Origin: Branchipolynoe longqiensis
Taxonomy: Eukaryota; Annelida; Polychaeta; Phyllodocida; Polynoidae
Direction of reading: 5' to 3'
Assembly: GCA_030323885.1 (NCBI GenBank)
Contig: CM059190.1
Location: 88,759,865-88,823,864, forward strand
DNA length: 64,000 nt
The position numbers and the translations under genes are program-made. The notes beneath the pieces were generated by a model. The model was not told the DNA's origin and searched no databases. It worked only from the letters and a program-made list of their open reading frames with translations. Shown here one piece after another: positions 40,762 to 52,155 of this stretch; positions within the stretch are counted from its first letter, which is position 1, and each line of letters begins with the position of its first letter.

Positions 40762-40957
40762 CTGAAGCGAGTAAATAAAAACAATATTAGACAATGAATC
40801 TTTTCATTAATCAAATATTTATGTAAGTTTATAACCCATAAGGAACAAGTCACCACCATGCTTCTCTGCAAATAAGATAAAATGCTCCCCCCCCCCCCAC
40901 ACACACTACATGCATTATTACACATGCAGACCTCGGCATTTTGAATTTCGCATTAGA

Positions 40958-41278
40958 AGCAGTGTTTGTACCAAGGCAGAAATATAAATCCTACGTTTGC
41001 GCAACCAAAATCTTAGTTTTCCTCCAGTACTTAAAGAATTTAACAAAAATAAGAAGCTGTTCACACAATAAACAATATATATTCCGAATGAAGTCACTTA
41101 TTTCATTGGCATTCCAAAGAATTTATAACATTCAAGTTAAGTTTTGAACAAGAAATGTAAGCAAAATCGGACGGATTCGTCCAAAAATGATGCAAAATTA
41201 TTGAAAATCTGACTTTATCCGACAAATACGTGAATATCAGATGAAAGTCGGATAATCCGACTCTGTACAAACACTGCT
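40958..41278. mobile_element. MITE with 14-bp perfect TIRs
   Basis: AGCAGTGTTTGTAC at 40,958-40,971 and its exact complement at 41,265-41,278. The interior has TCGGA and TCCGA palindromes. No target duplication seen; a short polyC tract lies just left. Confidence 0.6.
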
Positions 41279-41611
41279 ACTGGTATCTCTGAAATCATCG
41301 TGAATTGGCGTAATTACAACAAGGAGATTCGCATATCGCAATTAACATTATTACATATGAGGTGGGATCAATCTGTGGGACCAGGACAAACAAAGGAATA
41401 TTGCCAGCTGATATTTACTGAATGCAACACTTTACAATGATACTTATCTTTTCTTGTACAATATACATTGATTGGTTGATTGGTCGGTCATGGTTTAATG
41501 CCGTGTTTGGCAGCAAAGATCACACTCCGGGAGACAATTTAGCCAAATTTATTCTGTTTGATTGGTTTCACACAAAAATGTGTTCATCGCATTATTATAT
41601 GGTATTCTTTT

Positions 41612-41771
41612 GGATTAATGCCCTGGGCGTTTAAATTGGCAAATCACTGAAGTAGGGAGTGGTCGTTTACCCACACATGGGCATTTATGGGGCAGGTGTT
41701 TATGAAATATTGGCCAAGTAGGGGGTAGGCGTTAACCCACACATTGGTATTAACCCACGAGAATACAGTAT
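41612..41771. mobile_element. TA-flanked MITE, diverged copy
   Basis: Second copy of the family at 360-509, sharing AAATTGGCAAATCACTGAAG and AATATTGGCCAAG. Confidence 0.65.
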
Positions 41772-41877
41772 TTACATCAAAATTATCATGAAATTCTGAA
41801 ATGGGCAAATTTGTTTCAAAGGTCAGCAACATTGATTTAAGACACGATTTTGAAGTGGTTAAATATGTCTTGCATGA

Positions 41878-41926
41878 TATATATATATATATAAATATAT
41901 ATAATATATATATATATATACATTAC
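41878..41926. repeat. AT microsatellite
   Basis: Runs of (AT)n with one AATATATA interruption. Confidence 0.9.
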
Positions 41927-42099
41927 AAATGTGTTGGCGCAAAGGACATACAATCCAGACATTCAAGTAGAATATATGTCAGGGTTTCCAACATTGGAAA
42001 ATGAAAAACCGAAAGATCTTAAGGGATGTTATAATGGGGGGGGGGGGGTCTGGAAAAAATGTTTTAAATCTTAGATGCGCTGTGGTGCTTTTTGGACAC

Positions 42100-43080
42100 A
42101 ATAATCCAAAAGATTAAAATAATAAGTCCCTGGAATCCTCTCTCTAGGCTTTCTGCTCGTTCCTGGAGTTTGCTCTAGTCCCAAGCTTTCAGTATCTAAC
42201 ACCTTACAGCTATTTGATTACATTCCATTTCTCCTTTGGTATCGCTTTCACAATTAGGTTTTATGACAACATAGCAAAAAATGAGTAAGCAGCAATGAGT
42301 AAGCAGCAATGAGTGCAACTCAAAACACATGCAACACAAGTTTACATTACAAGAACACGTCTCTGTTGTTATAAGGAACCACAGGTAGCACACACATGTG
42401 TAAAATGTGCCTATTATAAGGCAAGATACAAGAAAGGGTTATAGGAACTACAGGGACACAGCATGCAGAGGGTTAACACAGACAGATAAGAACATCTCCA
42501 GCCAGCACACAGGCCTGTGTGTGTGGGTGGGTGGAGGTGTGAGGGGTTGTCTCTCCCACCTCTCTCTGGGGCTGTCAATCATGTATGTGTGGACCCCTAC
42601 AGCAAATGGGAGGACAGCCAATCAGGAGCAGGCTCTCCTACACTCCCCAAGCAGATATTGTTGTACTACTATATATTACCAAACTGATGATAATTAAAGG
42701 ATTGATTGATTCTCTACTAAGATGCTGTGTTGTCAGGTATGTGTCCTGTGTTCTGTGTGACTATCACCAGCAGTCATATATATACACTTACAGTATGGGG
42801 AGTAACTATCCTTAACTTGTACTGATGGCATTCTAATGAGAGTTTACTAAATAATATCTATGAAACACAGTCCAGTAACAATACTAATAATATGTGAAGC
42901 ACGGTAATATAATCATACCAAATTCAGAAATATAGGAAACCTGGTAATGTTACAATAACCAGAACTTCATACAACTTCATGCGGTTTAAGAGGAACTCAG
43001 GAAGTGATCAAATATGAAACGGTGGGTCCAACAGAAGATTCCAAGCCAATCATACAAGTTAATTATGCACAACATGCACT
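42100..43080. other. No gene or repeat recognised
   Basis: Contains a GTGTGTGGGTGGG stretch (42,513-42,540). A short Cys-containing minus frame at 42,196-42,393 has no acceptor and was rejected. Confidence 0.5.
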
Positions 43081-43342
43081 ATGCATAACTATATATAATA
43101 TATTGGAGATGTATATATACAACATGTATATAATATATATATAATATATCATATACAGCATATAATGTACATAGTATATATAAGAAATATATTGTTGAGT
43201 AAAAGCCAGAGATTATGCAAGTAGTTGTTATTGTACTTTGGACCAGGATCAGGATAACGGAGCATTCATTGAATAATATAATATATATATAATACATATA
43301 CATTATATATAATACATATATATATAATATACATAATATATA
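43081..43342. repeat. AT-rich microsatellite region
   Basis: (TATA)n and (ATATAC)n mixtures flank the 321-bp array on its left; a similar block (44,494-44,581) flanks it on the right. Confidence 0.85.
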
Positions 43343-44491
43343 GTGTCGTGGGGGTGATGAAAATGGGAAATATTGTGCCTAGAGCGGGACTCGAACCCAC
43401 ATCTCTTTGCATTCCGGGCCAGTGTGCTAACCATTACACCACCTAGGCTCCCTGATATCAATACACTCCCCACGCCTACCTGTCTATGTGGTTACTTGCC
43501 TGAGAGGTCAGTGCAGACCACTACACTCGTCCCCCTGGAATTGTAAGTCTTGTAATGCTTACAATTACATACATACAGGCAATGCACTAACACATACATA
43601 CACAGGGTAGGTTCAACAACCATACAGCGCAAAGCTTGTACAGGATCCTGATCACGGCAACCAGTGTCGTGGGGGTGATGAAAATGGGAAATACTGCGCC
43701 TAGAGCGGGACTCGAACCCACATCTCTTTGCATTCCGGGCCAGTGTGCTAACCATTACACCACCTAGGCTCCCTGATATCAATACACTCCCCACGCCTAC
43801 CTGTCTATGTGGTTACTTGCCTGAGAGGTCAGTGCAGACCACTACACTCGTCCCCCTGGAATTGTAAGTCTTGTAATGCTTACAATTACATACATACAGG
43901 CAATGCACTAACACATACATACACAGGGTAGGTTCAACAACCATACAGCGCAAAGCTTGTACAGGATCCTGATCACGGCAACCAGTGTCGTGGGGGTGAT
44001 GAAAATGGGAAATACTGTGCCTAGAGCGGGACTCGAACCCACATCTCTTTGCATTCCGGGCCAGTGTGCTAACCATTACACCACCTAGGCTCCCTGATAT
44101 CAATACACTCCCCACGCCTACCTGTCTATGTGGTTACTTGCCTGAGAGGTCAGTGCAGACCACTACACTCGTCCCCCTGGAATTGTAAGTCTTGTAATGC
44201 TTACAATTACATACATACAGGCAATGCACTAACACATACATACACAGGGTAGGTTCAACAACCATACAGCGCAAAGCTTGTACAGGATCCTGATCACGGC
44301 AACCAGTGTCGTGGGGGTGATGAAAATGGGAAATACTGCGCCTAGAGCGGGACTCGAACCCACATCTCTTTGCATTCCGGGCCAGTGTGCTAACCATTAC
44401 ACCACCTAGGCTCCCTGATATCAATACACTCCCCACGCCTACCTGTCTATGTGGTTACTTGCCTGAGAGGTCAGTGCAGACCACTACACTA
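43343..44491. repeat. 321-bp tandem array with tRNA-like segment, 3.6 units
   Basis: Units start at 43,343, 43,664, 43,985 and 44,306 and are nearly identical (differences such as ATTGTGCC/ACTGCGCC). The array breaks off at 44,491 within unit 4. Each full unit contains a 100-codon minus frame that is a by-product. Each unit holds a tRNA-like sequence on the minus strand. Confidence 0.92.
43379..43450 (-). pseudogene. tRNA-like sequence in the 321-bp repeat (4 copies)
   Basis: 72 nt: acceptor arm GCCTAGG/TCTAGGC pairs, D arm TGGTGTAATGGTTAGCAC with a good A box, and a T arm with B box GGTTCGAGTCC. The anticodon arm (CTGGCCCGGAATGCAAAG) does not form a normal stem with T33, so it is tRNA-derived rather than a working tRNA. 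Other copies lie 321, 642 and 963 bases on. Confidence 0.65.
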
Positions 44492-44493
44492 GT

Positions 44494-44581
44494 ATATAAG
44501 ATATTTATATATACTATGTATAATATATTATACATAATATATCTATTATATATAATTATAATATATAACATATATTATGTG
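44494..44581. repeat. AT microsatellite
   Basis: (ATAT)n-rich block bordering the array. Confidence 0.85.
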
Positions 44582-44656
44582 AAATATAAAATGGAGGTTT
44601 ATATCAATAGTGTAGTAATTGAATTGGAGTAGGTTATCTGTGTAGGGGTTTATAAG

Positions 44657-45150
44657 CCGATGTCGCAGTTTCCGCCATCCGCCAGTTTCCTCGGTACGCA
44701 TAGCTTGTGTGCATGTGTCAAAATCGAAGAGCATAAGTCAGTAACCTTATGAATTTAATATAATGTTTTTGGTAAAGATGTTTTTTATATGTGTACCAAG
44801 CGATTTGTTTCTAGGTGGTGTGGTTTTAGAGATATTTCACTTTTTCTGTATTTTCTGTATGAATATTGCTCATGACCATTGACAATGCCTTGAGTTTGAC
44901 GGTATGCGCAGTGCAAAACATTAGTTTTATTCAAAATTAATAGAAATCAAGGATCCTAACCTTATGAATTGAATATAATCTTTTTGGTAAAGCTGTTTTC
45001 CATATGTGTACCAAACGATTTGTTTCTAGGTCGTGTGGTTTTAGAGATATTTCACTTTTTCTGTATGAAGATTGCTCACGGCCATTGACAATGCATTTGA
45101 GTGTAGGCGTACCGCGGAAACTGGCAGATGGTGGAAACTGCGACACCGGC
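44657..45150. mobile_element. TIR element with internal direct duplication
   Basis: About 42-bp inverted ends (GTCGCAGTTTCCGCCATCCG and its inverse near 45,106-45,147). Inside is a roughly 215-bp direct duplication (from about 44,740 and 44,955) sharing GTACCAA(G/A)CGATTTGTTTC and AGATATTTCACTTTTTCTGT. It shares TTAGTTTTATTCAAAATTAA with 13,560. Confidence 0.7.
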
Positions 45151-45199
45151 CCCACACAGCAGTGAGACGTCTGCTGCCACTGAATATTGTTTGAAATAA

Positions 45200-45558
45200 A
45201 GGGTTGGTCTTATCCAGCCATAGATTTGAGAACCACATTGGAGTTTCTGCGATTTCTATGAGATAAATATATTAAATTAATTGTTATAATCTACTTGACC
45301 TTCATTTGGAGTAACTTTTATTGTAAAAGGCTAACCGTTGATATATTTGAAGAGCAAACATAGAAAATTATTTTTGGCAAGCAGGACACCATAGGCTTCT
45401 GCAGTAACAAGTTCTATTAAATTGCCTCATCATTTCCTTTCATGTGGCAACAGATACTTAATAAGAACATCAGTATCTAAATTAGACATGTAGAGTCAAT
45501 TCTAGATAATTATTTTGGTTTTGAAAATTTGACGCTTCATCAGACTATGCAGCTTTAA
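45200..45558. mobile_element. TTAA-type MITE copy
   Basis: AGATAAATATATTAAATTAA ... GGAGTAACTTTTATTGTAAA ... GACTATGCAGCTTTAA; left end unclear. Confidence 0.65.
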
Positions 45559-45785
45559 GCCAGGTCAGACTGTTAAAGCTTTGTAAAGTGGTCTAAATAT
45601 GTCACTTTTTTTCAGCATCATAACGATGTACTGCGAGTCTTTCTTTACATTATTGGCGTATAGTTTTTCACGGTTGCCCTAAATGCATTGCACACTACTT
45701 CAACAATGTCTGTTCAACTCGATCACTCCATATAAATAATTATGTAAATATTAATAATATGCTAATTCTACTGTCATTATTAAGA

Positions 45786-47850
45786 TTGGCGCGTAATTTC
45801 TAATTGTGGTTGATTCGGCGAGGGGAGCCGCCACACCACCTGGTGGAAACCCTGGACACAAAGCCCTATGACCTCCCTCCCCCCGCCCCCAAAAACCTCA
45901 TTCGGCCTAGCTCCTCCAGGAAGGAACACATCAAAACCGTCTCCACCCATGACACTAAGACACCCACTCCCACGGTACCCTCAGTTAACAGCACTCCGGA
46001 ACTAGTACACACAATGCAAGGCCTCAAGAGATCGACCATAGTGAGAGAAGTTACAGCACATAGGCAGGAGAGGTGCTCATCCCCAAGCCCCGAGCTGGAC
46101 TGCTCAGCTCTGACCAAGATGGCACCCTAAACCAGGTCGGACTAGCATGCACACCTAAAAAATCACCCACGTCCAGACCCAAGCGGAAGGCACTCACTAC
46201 AGTCCAGCAAACTGACTTCATACTCCAAATGCAACCTACGATTGCAATAATACATGAGCGGTGGGCCCGAATGGAAGATCATGTCACCAGACAAGGTAAA
46301 GCCCAGGTGGAAGCCACCATGGCGCTAACAGCGACAGCTGCCGGCTCAGAGCAGTGCGGAGCCTTGGCCGGACTGTCACCCATACCACCCACGACTCTGA
46401 CCCGGAGCAGCGGCTGCCAGGACACCGATCTCCGGTGTCTCGCCCACACATGCTTCAGGTCGCCCAGGTCGCCCATGCCTGCTCCCTCGTGCCGTCTCAC
46501 CTCGGCTGCATGGCATAACCATGACTTCGTAAGCAGAGATTGCCATTGGGACAATGGCGACCTGTCACAGGTGCACCGCTCTCGGCGAGAACATAGGCAT
46601 TACCATGGTCACCACACTGGCTCTCCACACCGCGTCGGCACCAGGGAGTACTGTCAACTACCACCATGACCCCGACTACTGCCAACGTACACACATGACA
46701 TAGCCTCAGAGGAGGCTGTATGGACTGTATATGTCAGGAGGATCATGACCACAATGTATGCTGAAACAGTACGCTACTCTAAGGAATCTTGTGATAAGGA
46801 ACAACCAGAGATGCTCCGGGAGTGCAATCGTTGGATCCCTTGGCCCCTGCTGAACAGGAAGGCCCTACAGATAGTGATGGGAAAGTTTGTGGACATCCAA
46901 CCAGCGAGGAAATTAATGTGCCATATCCTAAGGTGCCTCAACCAGGAGTGCGCATGTCGACCCTGACCTGTGAAAGGATATCCTCTGGTTCAAGAGGCAT
47001 GTGGCAGAGGGAGACACAATCTCCCTCCTTTCTCCTGCCAGCTGGGCCTACTTGGACCCTTGAACATGACTCCTGCCTGACCAGTGGGGGTGTCACCCAC
47101 CCCACTCCTCACACCACTGCTATGCAAAACCATACAATGAAGCATTAACCAACACATTCACAACCATCCATGAGCTCGAGGCTGTGAGCCTTGCTAAGGT
47201 GGTCAAGAATCTCGTCTCTGACAATGCCACATACATAGTGGTGATCAGCGACACTGACAATGCAGCCTCTGCCTCAGACTATGACCCTGGATGGAACACC
47301 ATCCTCCTCCTCGGTGGCCTATGCCTTCTCAGAGGCACGATCCTGGGTCTGCAAGGTAGGTGGTGCTGACGCTCCCTTTGCTGCCCACTTCACTGAAATG
47401 GTCCCAAACGGTGCAGAGGACATTCACCAGGCCGGTCCAGCATACACCATTTATCACACTGGCCCTCCTCTCCCACATCTACACATCATGTTGATCCCTA
47501 GAGCACTGGGTGTGGTGCCCTGGGCTGAGATCATCTTTGTGTACTACACTCTCATACACTAGTCTAACCTGTTCTCTTATTCCAAATGCTGCTGAGTTGG
47601 GCCTCACATGATCCGACGTCACACCATCATGCCAGCCCCAGACAGGCTCTGCATCATGCTCACCTCGTCAAAGCCCAGCTAAACACGGGTGCAGGCTCTG
47701 TCCCGGAGTCTTTGCTCTTCACCTGCGTCTAAGGAACAAATCATGAATCTGGGGTCACAGTCTTCAGCTGCTGTGCAAATATATGTCCCTGGGGACTCTG
47801 ATGAACCGGCCCCAAACCCTCCCTTGAATTTGTTGAGGGTTCGAGTCTAG
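45786..47850. other. GC-richer block of unknown origin
   Basis: About 2 kb with clearly higher GC than its surroundings. It starts with a head (GATTCGGCG(A)GGGGAGCCGC) also found at 4,887-4,955. Plus frames up to 198 codons (46,073-46,669, with ERWARMEDHVTRQG) are reminiscent of degraded retroelement gag, but no frame carries a definite domain. It ends near a GTTCGAGTC motif. Confidence 0.35.
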
Positions 47851-47899
47851 CCTTTGATTAATGGACTGAACAAGATAAATGGGTAATTGACTAACTACG

Positions 47900-47995
47900 G
47901 TTAACTGATTTGACCTGATGTGACCTGACTTGACTCAACCTGACCTGATTGACCCGATTTGACCCCATGTGACCTGATCGAACTTGTAACTTGAC
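47900..47995. repeat. Degenerate TGACCTGA tandem repeat
   Basis: Around ten TGACCTGAT/TTGACCC-type octamers. Confidence 0.6.
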
Positions 47996-47999
47996 CCTT

Positions 48000-48785
48000 C
48001 CGACTCATGGATAAACCCATTATATGAAAGTCTCGTCCTCGCCGTAAAGAATTGTGCATGTTATTCATAGCATGGTAATTTGCGGTGGAGACGAGGGGGG
48101 GGGGGGTCGGCTGCGTAACGCATGTGGCGCCCCTTCCTGAAATCCCCACAAACTAACCAACATGGGCAGCGGCCACCATGCTGTGGTGGCGCCACCTTGT
48201 GGAACTTTGAGAACTAGCGTTAATCTTCCTCTAGGCAGAGATGCTTGCAACTGTCGCTATCCTGGTCAGGTGACTGATGGCCCCAGCTTAAATCGCAGCT
48301 GCCATCATCGAAGCAGCACCCCACCCTGTCGGACTGAGGAGGCGCAGCTCACACTTGCACCACAGGGGGAGTTGACCTCTCATCTATATTGGCCCAGGGG
48401 ACCTGGGAGTCTGATGCAATCCTCAACTTTATCCCAAGGTGGACCCCCTCGGAAGCCCCCCTGAGCCACGGCCCTGTATTTTGGCTCGGCTCGGGGTTCT
48501 CCCTGGGCAGACTCCCTGGCCCCCAAGTCTTTCGACTTTCCTTGACATTGATTAGATGAACTGAAAACTGTACCACACATACTGAGACATAGAAATAACC
48601 AGGATAAATTTCCCAAAACAATAGCATCTCTGGCTTCCCTCTGTCCGAATCATATGAGTAGGCCTGCTCAGGAGAGTCAAATTGTATATATGAATAATGT
48701 TGGACTTGCTGCGTCTGGTTGAACAATTAGCTATGGCTAGTTTTCCTAATGGAATAAATCACAAGAAAGCTATAAATAATATCAA
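48000..48785. other. No gene recognised
   Basis: Moderate-GC sequence with a G run (48,097-48,107). The minus frame 48,349-48,726 has no recognisable domain. Confidence 0.45.
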
Positions 48786-49032
48786 AATATCTGACGTTTT
48801 ACGATTTTAAAATAAATATATTAGGTTCAGAGTTACAATCTACTTTTCCTTCAGTTTGAAGTAACTTTTATTTTAAATAATTAGTTATGCATATATTTTA
48901 AATGAAAACAGAGTAAATTAAGGTTAGTACACACCAAAATACTCGACACCAGATGGTTCAACAGTGATATGTTCGATTGAATTAAATTAAATTAACATTC
49001 CTTCTATGCAGCAATAAAAATGCTTAATAGAC

Positions 49033-49627
49033 CCCGCCACTTAAGCTAGTGACATCTATCAGCAGAATCTGGAACTACTGTATTTGGGTACTTTCCCCGA
49101 GTGGAAATCCAGATCGATGAAGTGTCATCTATTTGTACAGCGAATCCAGAAACAGAGGCCTCCACATTTGATTGATTTTATTATCAAATTACTTGGAAAA
49201 AGGAGCTGCCAATCAATAATATGTCAGGTAAGATACTTTTGAAGACACCTCTTATTACATTATTGTGAATTATTGTACTTATTTGAAGGAATTATTTATA
49301 TTTGTTGTGAATATCGGCATCGCGTGTACAATGTAGCCAGACGGGATGGCCGAATGAGTTAGAGTAACCGTCTCCCGTGTTGGTAGATCGTGGGTTCGAA
49401 TCCTGGTCGAGTCAAACCGATAACTTAAAAATTGATACTTTTCGCTTCCTAGCCAGGCACTCGGCATTACCAGGATAGGGCAAGGAGCAGTGGAATGAGA
49501 AGACCAGTCGTCTGCGAATGAAATTTCCCCTGCTTAAACAACTAATGTACCAACAACAAAAAATGTGCAGCCAAATGAGTTGGTCTAGATTCTGCCAATA
49601 GATGGCACTAGCTTAACTGGCGGGATT
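49033..49627. mobile_element. MITE with about 40-bp TIRs, SINE inside
   Basis: Ends CCCGCCACTTAAGCTAGTG and CACTAGCTTAACTGGCGGG continue inward to GCAGAATCT in both orientations. It interrupts the TTAA-type MITE. Confidence 0.7.
49337..49562 (+). mobile_element. tRNA-derived SINE, type B, full length
   Basis: Head GACGGGATGGCCGAATGAGT (A box), GTGGGTTCGAATCC (B box), central domain TTGATACTTTTCGCTTCCTA, AGGATAGGGCAAGGAGCAGT, and tail ending AACAACTAATGTACCAACAA. Reference copy for type B. Confidence 0.88.
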
Positions 49628-49737
49628 TAGAGTTGGATAGATAGGATCACATCTAGGCAGGTAATTTTGGCAGGTTTTGACAATCTGGTGCTTTCATCGA
49701 AATATGCAGCTTTAAAAGTGGAAGTATGCCAACTAGT

Positions 49738-49918
49738 GATGCATTATCCTGACACTGAGCTAACCAGTCCTTGCCCTATCCTATTAATGCCGAGCGCCGA
49801 GCTAGGAAGCGACAAGTATCAATTTTATAAGCCAATGGTTTGGCTCAACTGGGAAGCAAATGCCCAATCTCCCACACGCGAGGCCCACACTCTACCGATT
49901 CGGCCACCATGCCTGGTA
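49738..49918 (-). mobile_element. SINE type A, head and centre only
   Basis: Minus strand: ACCAGGCATGGTGGCCGAAT, then central domain to CAGTGTCAGGATAATG. The tail is missing. Confidence 0.75.
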
Positions 49919-49919
49919 C

Positions 49920-50869
49920 GAGATTGGAATTGCTACTACATTCGACTTGGATCTCAGAATATACACTATCGCACTGAAGTGATAGAATCACTTAAAATAA
50001 ATTATTTAGTGTTGGAAGGGAGGTGAGAAAAATGAATATAAAAGAAACGGTACTGGATTAGTGAGGTGTGTGGGGTGGGGGTGCTATGACCAAACCTACA
50101 TGTACAAATATACGGATTTTCGGTTCAGAATTATATATTGGCAGAGGGCATTATTATTCTTGGGCGACGGAGTGGGGACAATGTTATGTAAACTAAAAAG
50201 CAATAATATCCCACTCCCATTATGACATGATATAAGCTATGTGAAATATATGTTCATAGATGATGCCTGAGATTAATGGAGACATGTTCCTATATAAGAG
50301 ACAGTACATGATTGTTGAAATGTTTCTCTATGCATCCATAAAGAGTGCAATTGGAGAAAAGGCCATTTTAGCAGAGATCTATTGTAACTGTGTGCAGCTA
50401 CCTGTCCCTACATGACCACTGGCCCAGCACACCAGCCTAATCTGCATATACACACAGAACACCACCTGCAGCTGGGTTGAGTGACAGCCACCACTACTGG
50501 GGGGTGTCACACACCCAGGCTGTGGGGGTGCCTGATTGGCTGGCTGTGGGAATGCCCAGTCACCTGCACTACCTTGGCCCTCTGACCACACTAGCCTCAC
50601 TTTGAGATTAATTAATTATTCAAGACACTGCTTCAGGCACACTGGAGAGTGATCACTCTACTCCTGGCTCTTGAGTGAGACACACCTACTCTAGAGCAGG
50701 ACCCCAGACACTCTGTCTGATGCTAGGCAAATTCACATATCTAAATTGAGTTGAGTGCAACACCCAAGGGACTCTGGTTCAATGGGCTGTAGGCACTGAT
50801 TCATATACAGGCTAAATTAGTAATGAGATTCTGTGTGGACAGAAGGTAAGGGGTGAGGGTGATAGGTAT
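49920..50869. other. No gene or repeat recognised
   Basis: Mixed composition. A minus frame at 50,379-50,600 (CVTPPSSGGCHSTQL) has no supporting motif. Confidence 0.45.
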
Positions 50870-51230
50870 GATAGTTATACTAGACTTACCTGTAAGTTGA
50901 CGTATTACTGAGATTCTTACAAATCTACGAATACGAAGTTAAGGATCAGGGGAGAGAGGATAAGCCCGCGCATGCCAGAAGTAGCCTCAGTTTTCGTAGT
51001 TGGAGGGGAACAAAAAACCTAACATCATCAAACCAGGATCAGGACCCCCTACTCATAAGTACCCTTACTTTTTCACCCGATCTATCAATTTTTATACTCG
51101 AGTAACTCTCCGGGTATTCTATCCATGTAAAGGCGTGGGTGGGCAGGCCCCTGATCCTTAACTTCGTATTCGTAGATTCGTAAGAATCTCAGTAATACAT
51201 CAACTTACAGGTAAGTCTAGTATAACTATC
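50870..51230. repeat. Palindromic 3' module with internal complementary region, copy 3
   Basis: Arms 50,870-50,952 and 51,148-51,230 (about 83 bp) are near-perfect inverse copies. Bases 50,949-50,990 match the complement of 55,469-55,510 at 41 of 42 positions, just inside the 5' ITR. Sequence is unlike copies 1 and 2 except for the outer motif. Confidence 0.92.
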
Positions 51231-51232
51231 AC

Positions 51233-51280
51233 ATTCTTACTTCATCTTCCGAATACCGGAAGTTAAGTATCCGGGGAGAG
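51233..51280. repeat. 3' inverted terminal repeat, copy 3
   Basis: ATTCTTACTTCATCTTCCGA through CCGGGGAGAG; exact complement of 55,503-55,550. Confidence 0.95.
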
Positions 51281-51284
51281 TCTT

Positions 51285-52155
51285 TGAAGCATGGTTTTTT
51301 GTGACCCGACCTTTTTTGCTTCCTCCTCCTCCCTTCAACTTCCTTCCTTCCTTTCTTCCTTCCTTCCTCGTCTTTTCTCTGTAATATACACTTAAGAGGT
51401 GCCTCAGCTCATATATTAGTCATATATATAATTCTATTATGCCCTCGGGCAACATGTATTCGCATACGTGTACATTTGTGTGTGTGTGTATGTCAATAAT
51501 TTTAACCGTAAGCTTTTTTACACTTTCAACTTGGATTCTTTCCTTTTTATTTTGTTCTCACCAATTACAACGACAGCAATACTGTGTGCTTTTTTAAAAA
51601 CTTAATCCTAATGACTGACAAGTTTAGACAACCTGCCCTTCTTAGTACTTTTTTAAACAATCTCGTACCATTTATTGTCCATCAAGCTGTACTCAATAAA
51701 CCTTTTATCTCTTACCATCAGCAAATGATTTTTATTATTATTATTATGTAGCATCCACCGTTTACTTCGTAAACTCTGTAACCATCTATAATACTTGAAA
51801 CTGTAATTTATGTGACTTTTATCACTTTAACCATGACCGGATTTTAACATTTACCACCCGGCATTAACTTCGTTTTGTGTTAACCTTTCACTTGTAACAA
51901 CTTCTTGACTTTAAGTCAGCTTTCTGACAACTTGTGTTTAAATCAGCTTTCTGACATTGCTTTTTAGTTTACATAACATTGTCCCCACTCCATCGCCCAA
52001 GAATAATAATGCCCTCTGCCAATATATAATTCTGAACCGAATTTTTTGTAACTTTTTTATATATATGTATGGGTGTCTTACCTTCATCCGTGCGTGCACT
52101 TTACATAGTCTTATAAGCCTTATGTTTTTTGGGCTTTTCTATTTCTAACCCTGCT
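51285..52155. other. 3' non-coding part of DIRS-like copy 3
   Basis: Contains a CTTCCTTCC polypyrimidine run (51,318-51,372), a GTGTGTGTGT repeat and otherwise AT-rich sequence. No frame with a domain. Confidence 0.5.

Larger units (their letters stand above)
37910..39330. repeat. Repeat R copy 2, split by a LINE fragment
   Basis: Left half 37,910-37,995 and right half about 39,244-39,330 reproduce the order of the copy at 36,690-36,850 with the LINE between. Confidence 0.75.
48790..49713. mobile_element. TTAA-type MITE copy, interrupted
   Basis: Left part 48,790-49,030 (AATATATTAGGTTC, AAGTAACTTTTATTTTAAAT) and right part 49,650-49,713 (AAATATGCAGCTTTAA) frame another element. Confidence 0.65.

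Noticed and set aside
39850..40595. CRISPR array
   Set aside because: Units abut without spacers; this is a eukaryotic tandem repeat.
42196..42393. Cys-containing minus frame as an upstream host exon
   Set aside because: No acceptor site upstream and only a weak donor; no VWDE motif.
43379..43450. Functional tRNA gene
   Set aside because: The anticodon arm does not pair and lacks T33 in the right place, so it is kept as a tRNA-like pseudogene.
43492..44436. Three identical 100-codon minus frames
   Set aside because: They repeat because the 321-bp unit repeats; composition and lack of motifs give no sign of selection on protein.
46073..46669. 198-codon plus frame as a host gene
   Set aside because: No recognisable domain or splice structure; sits in a block that begins with a mobile repeat head.
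48349..48726. 125-codon minus frame
   Set aside because: No motif, repeat match or splice signal.
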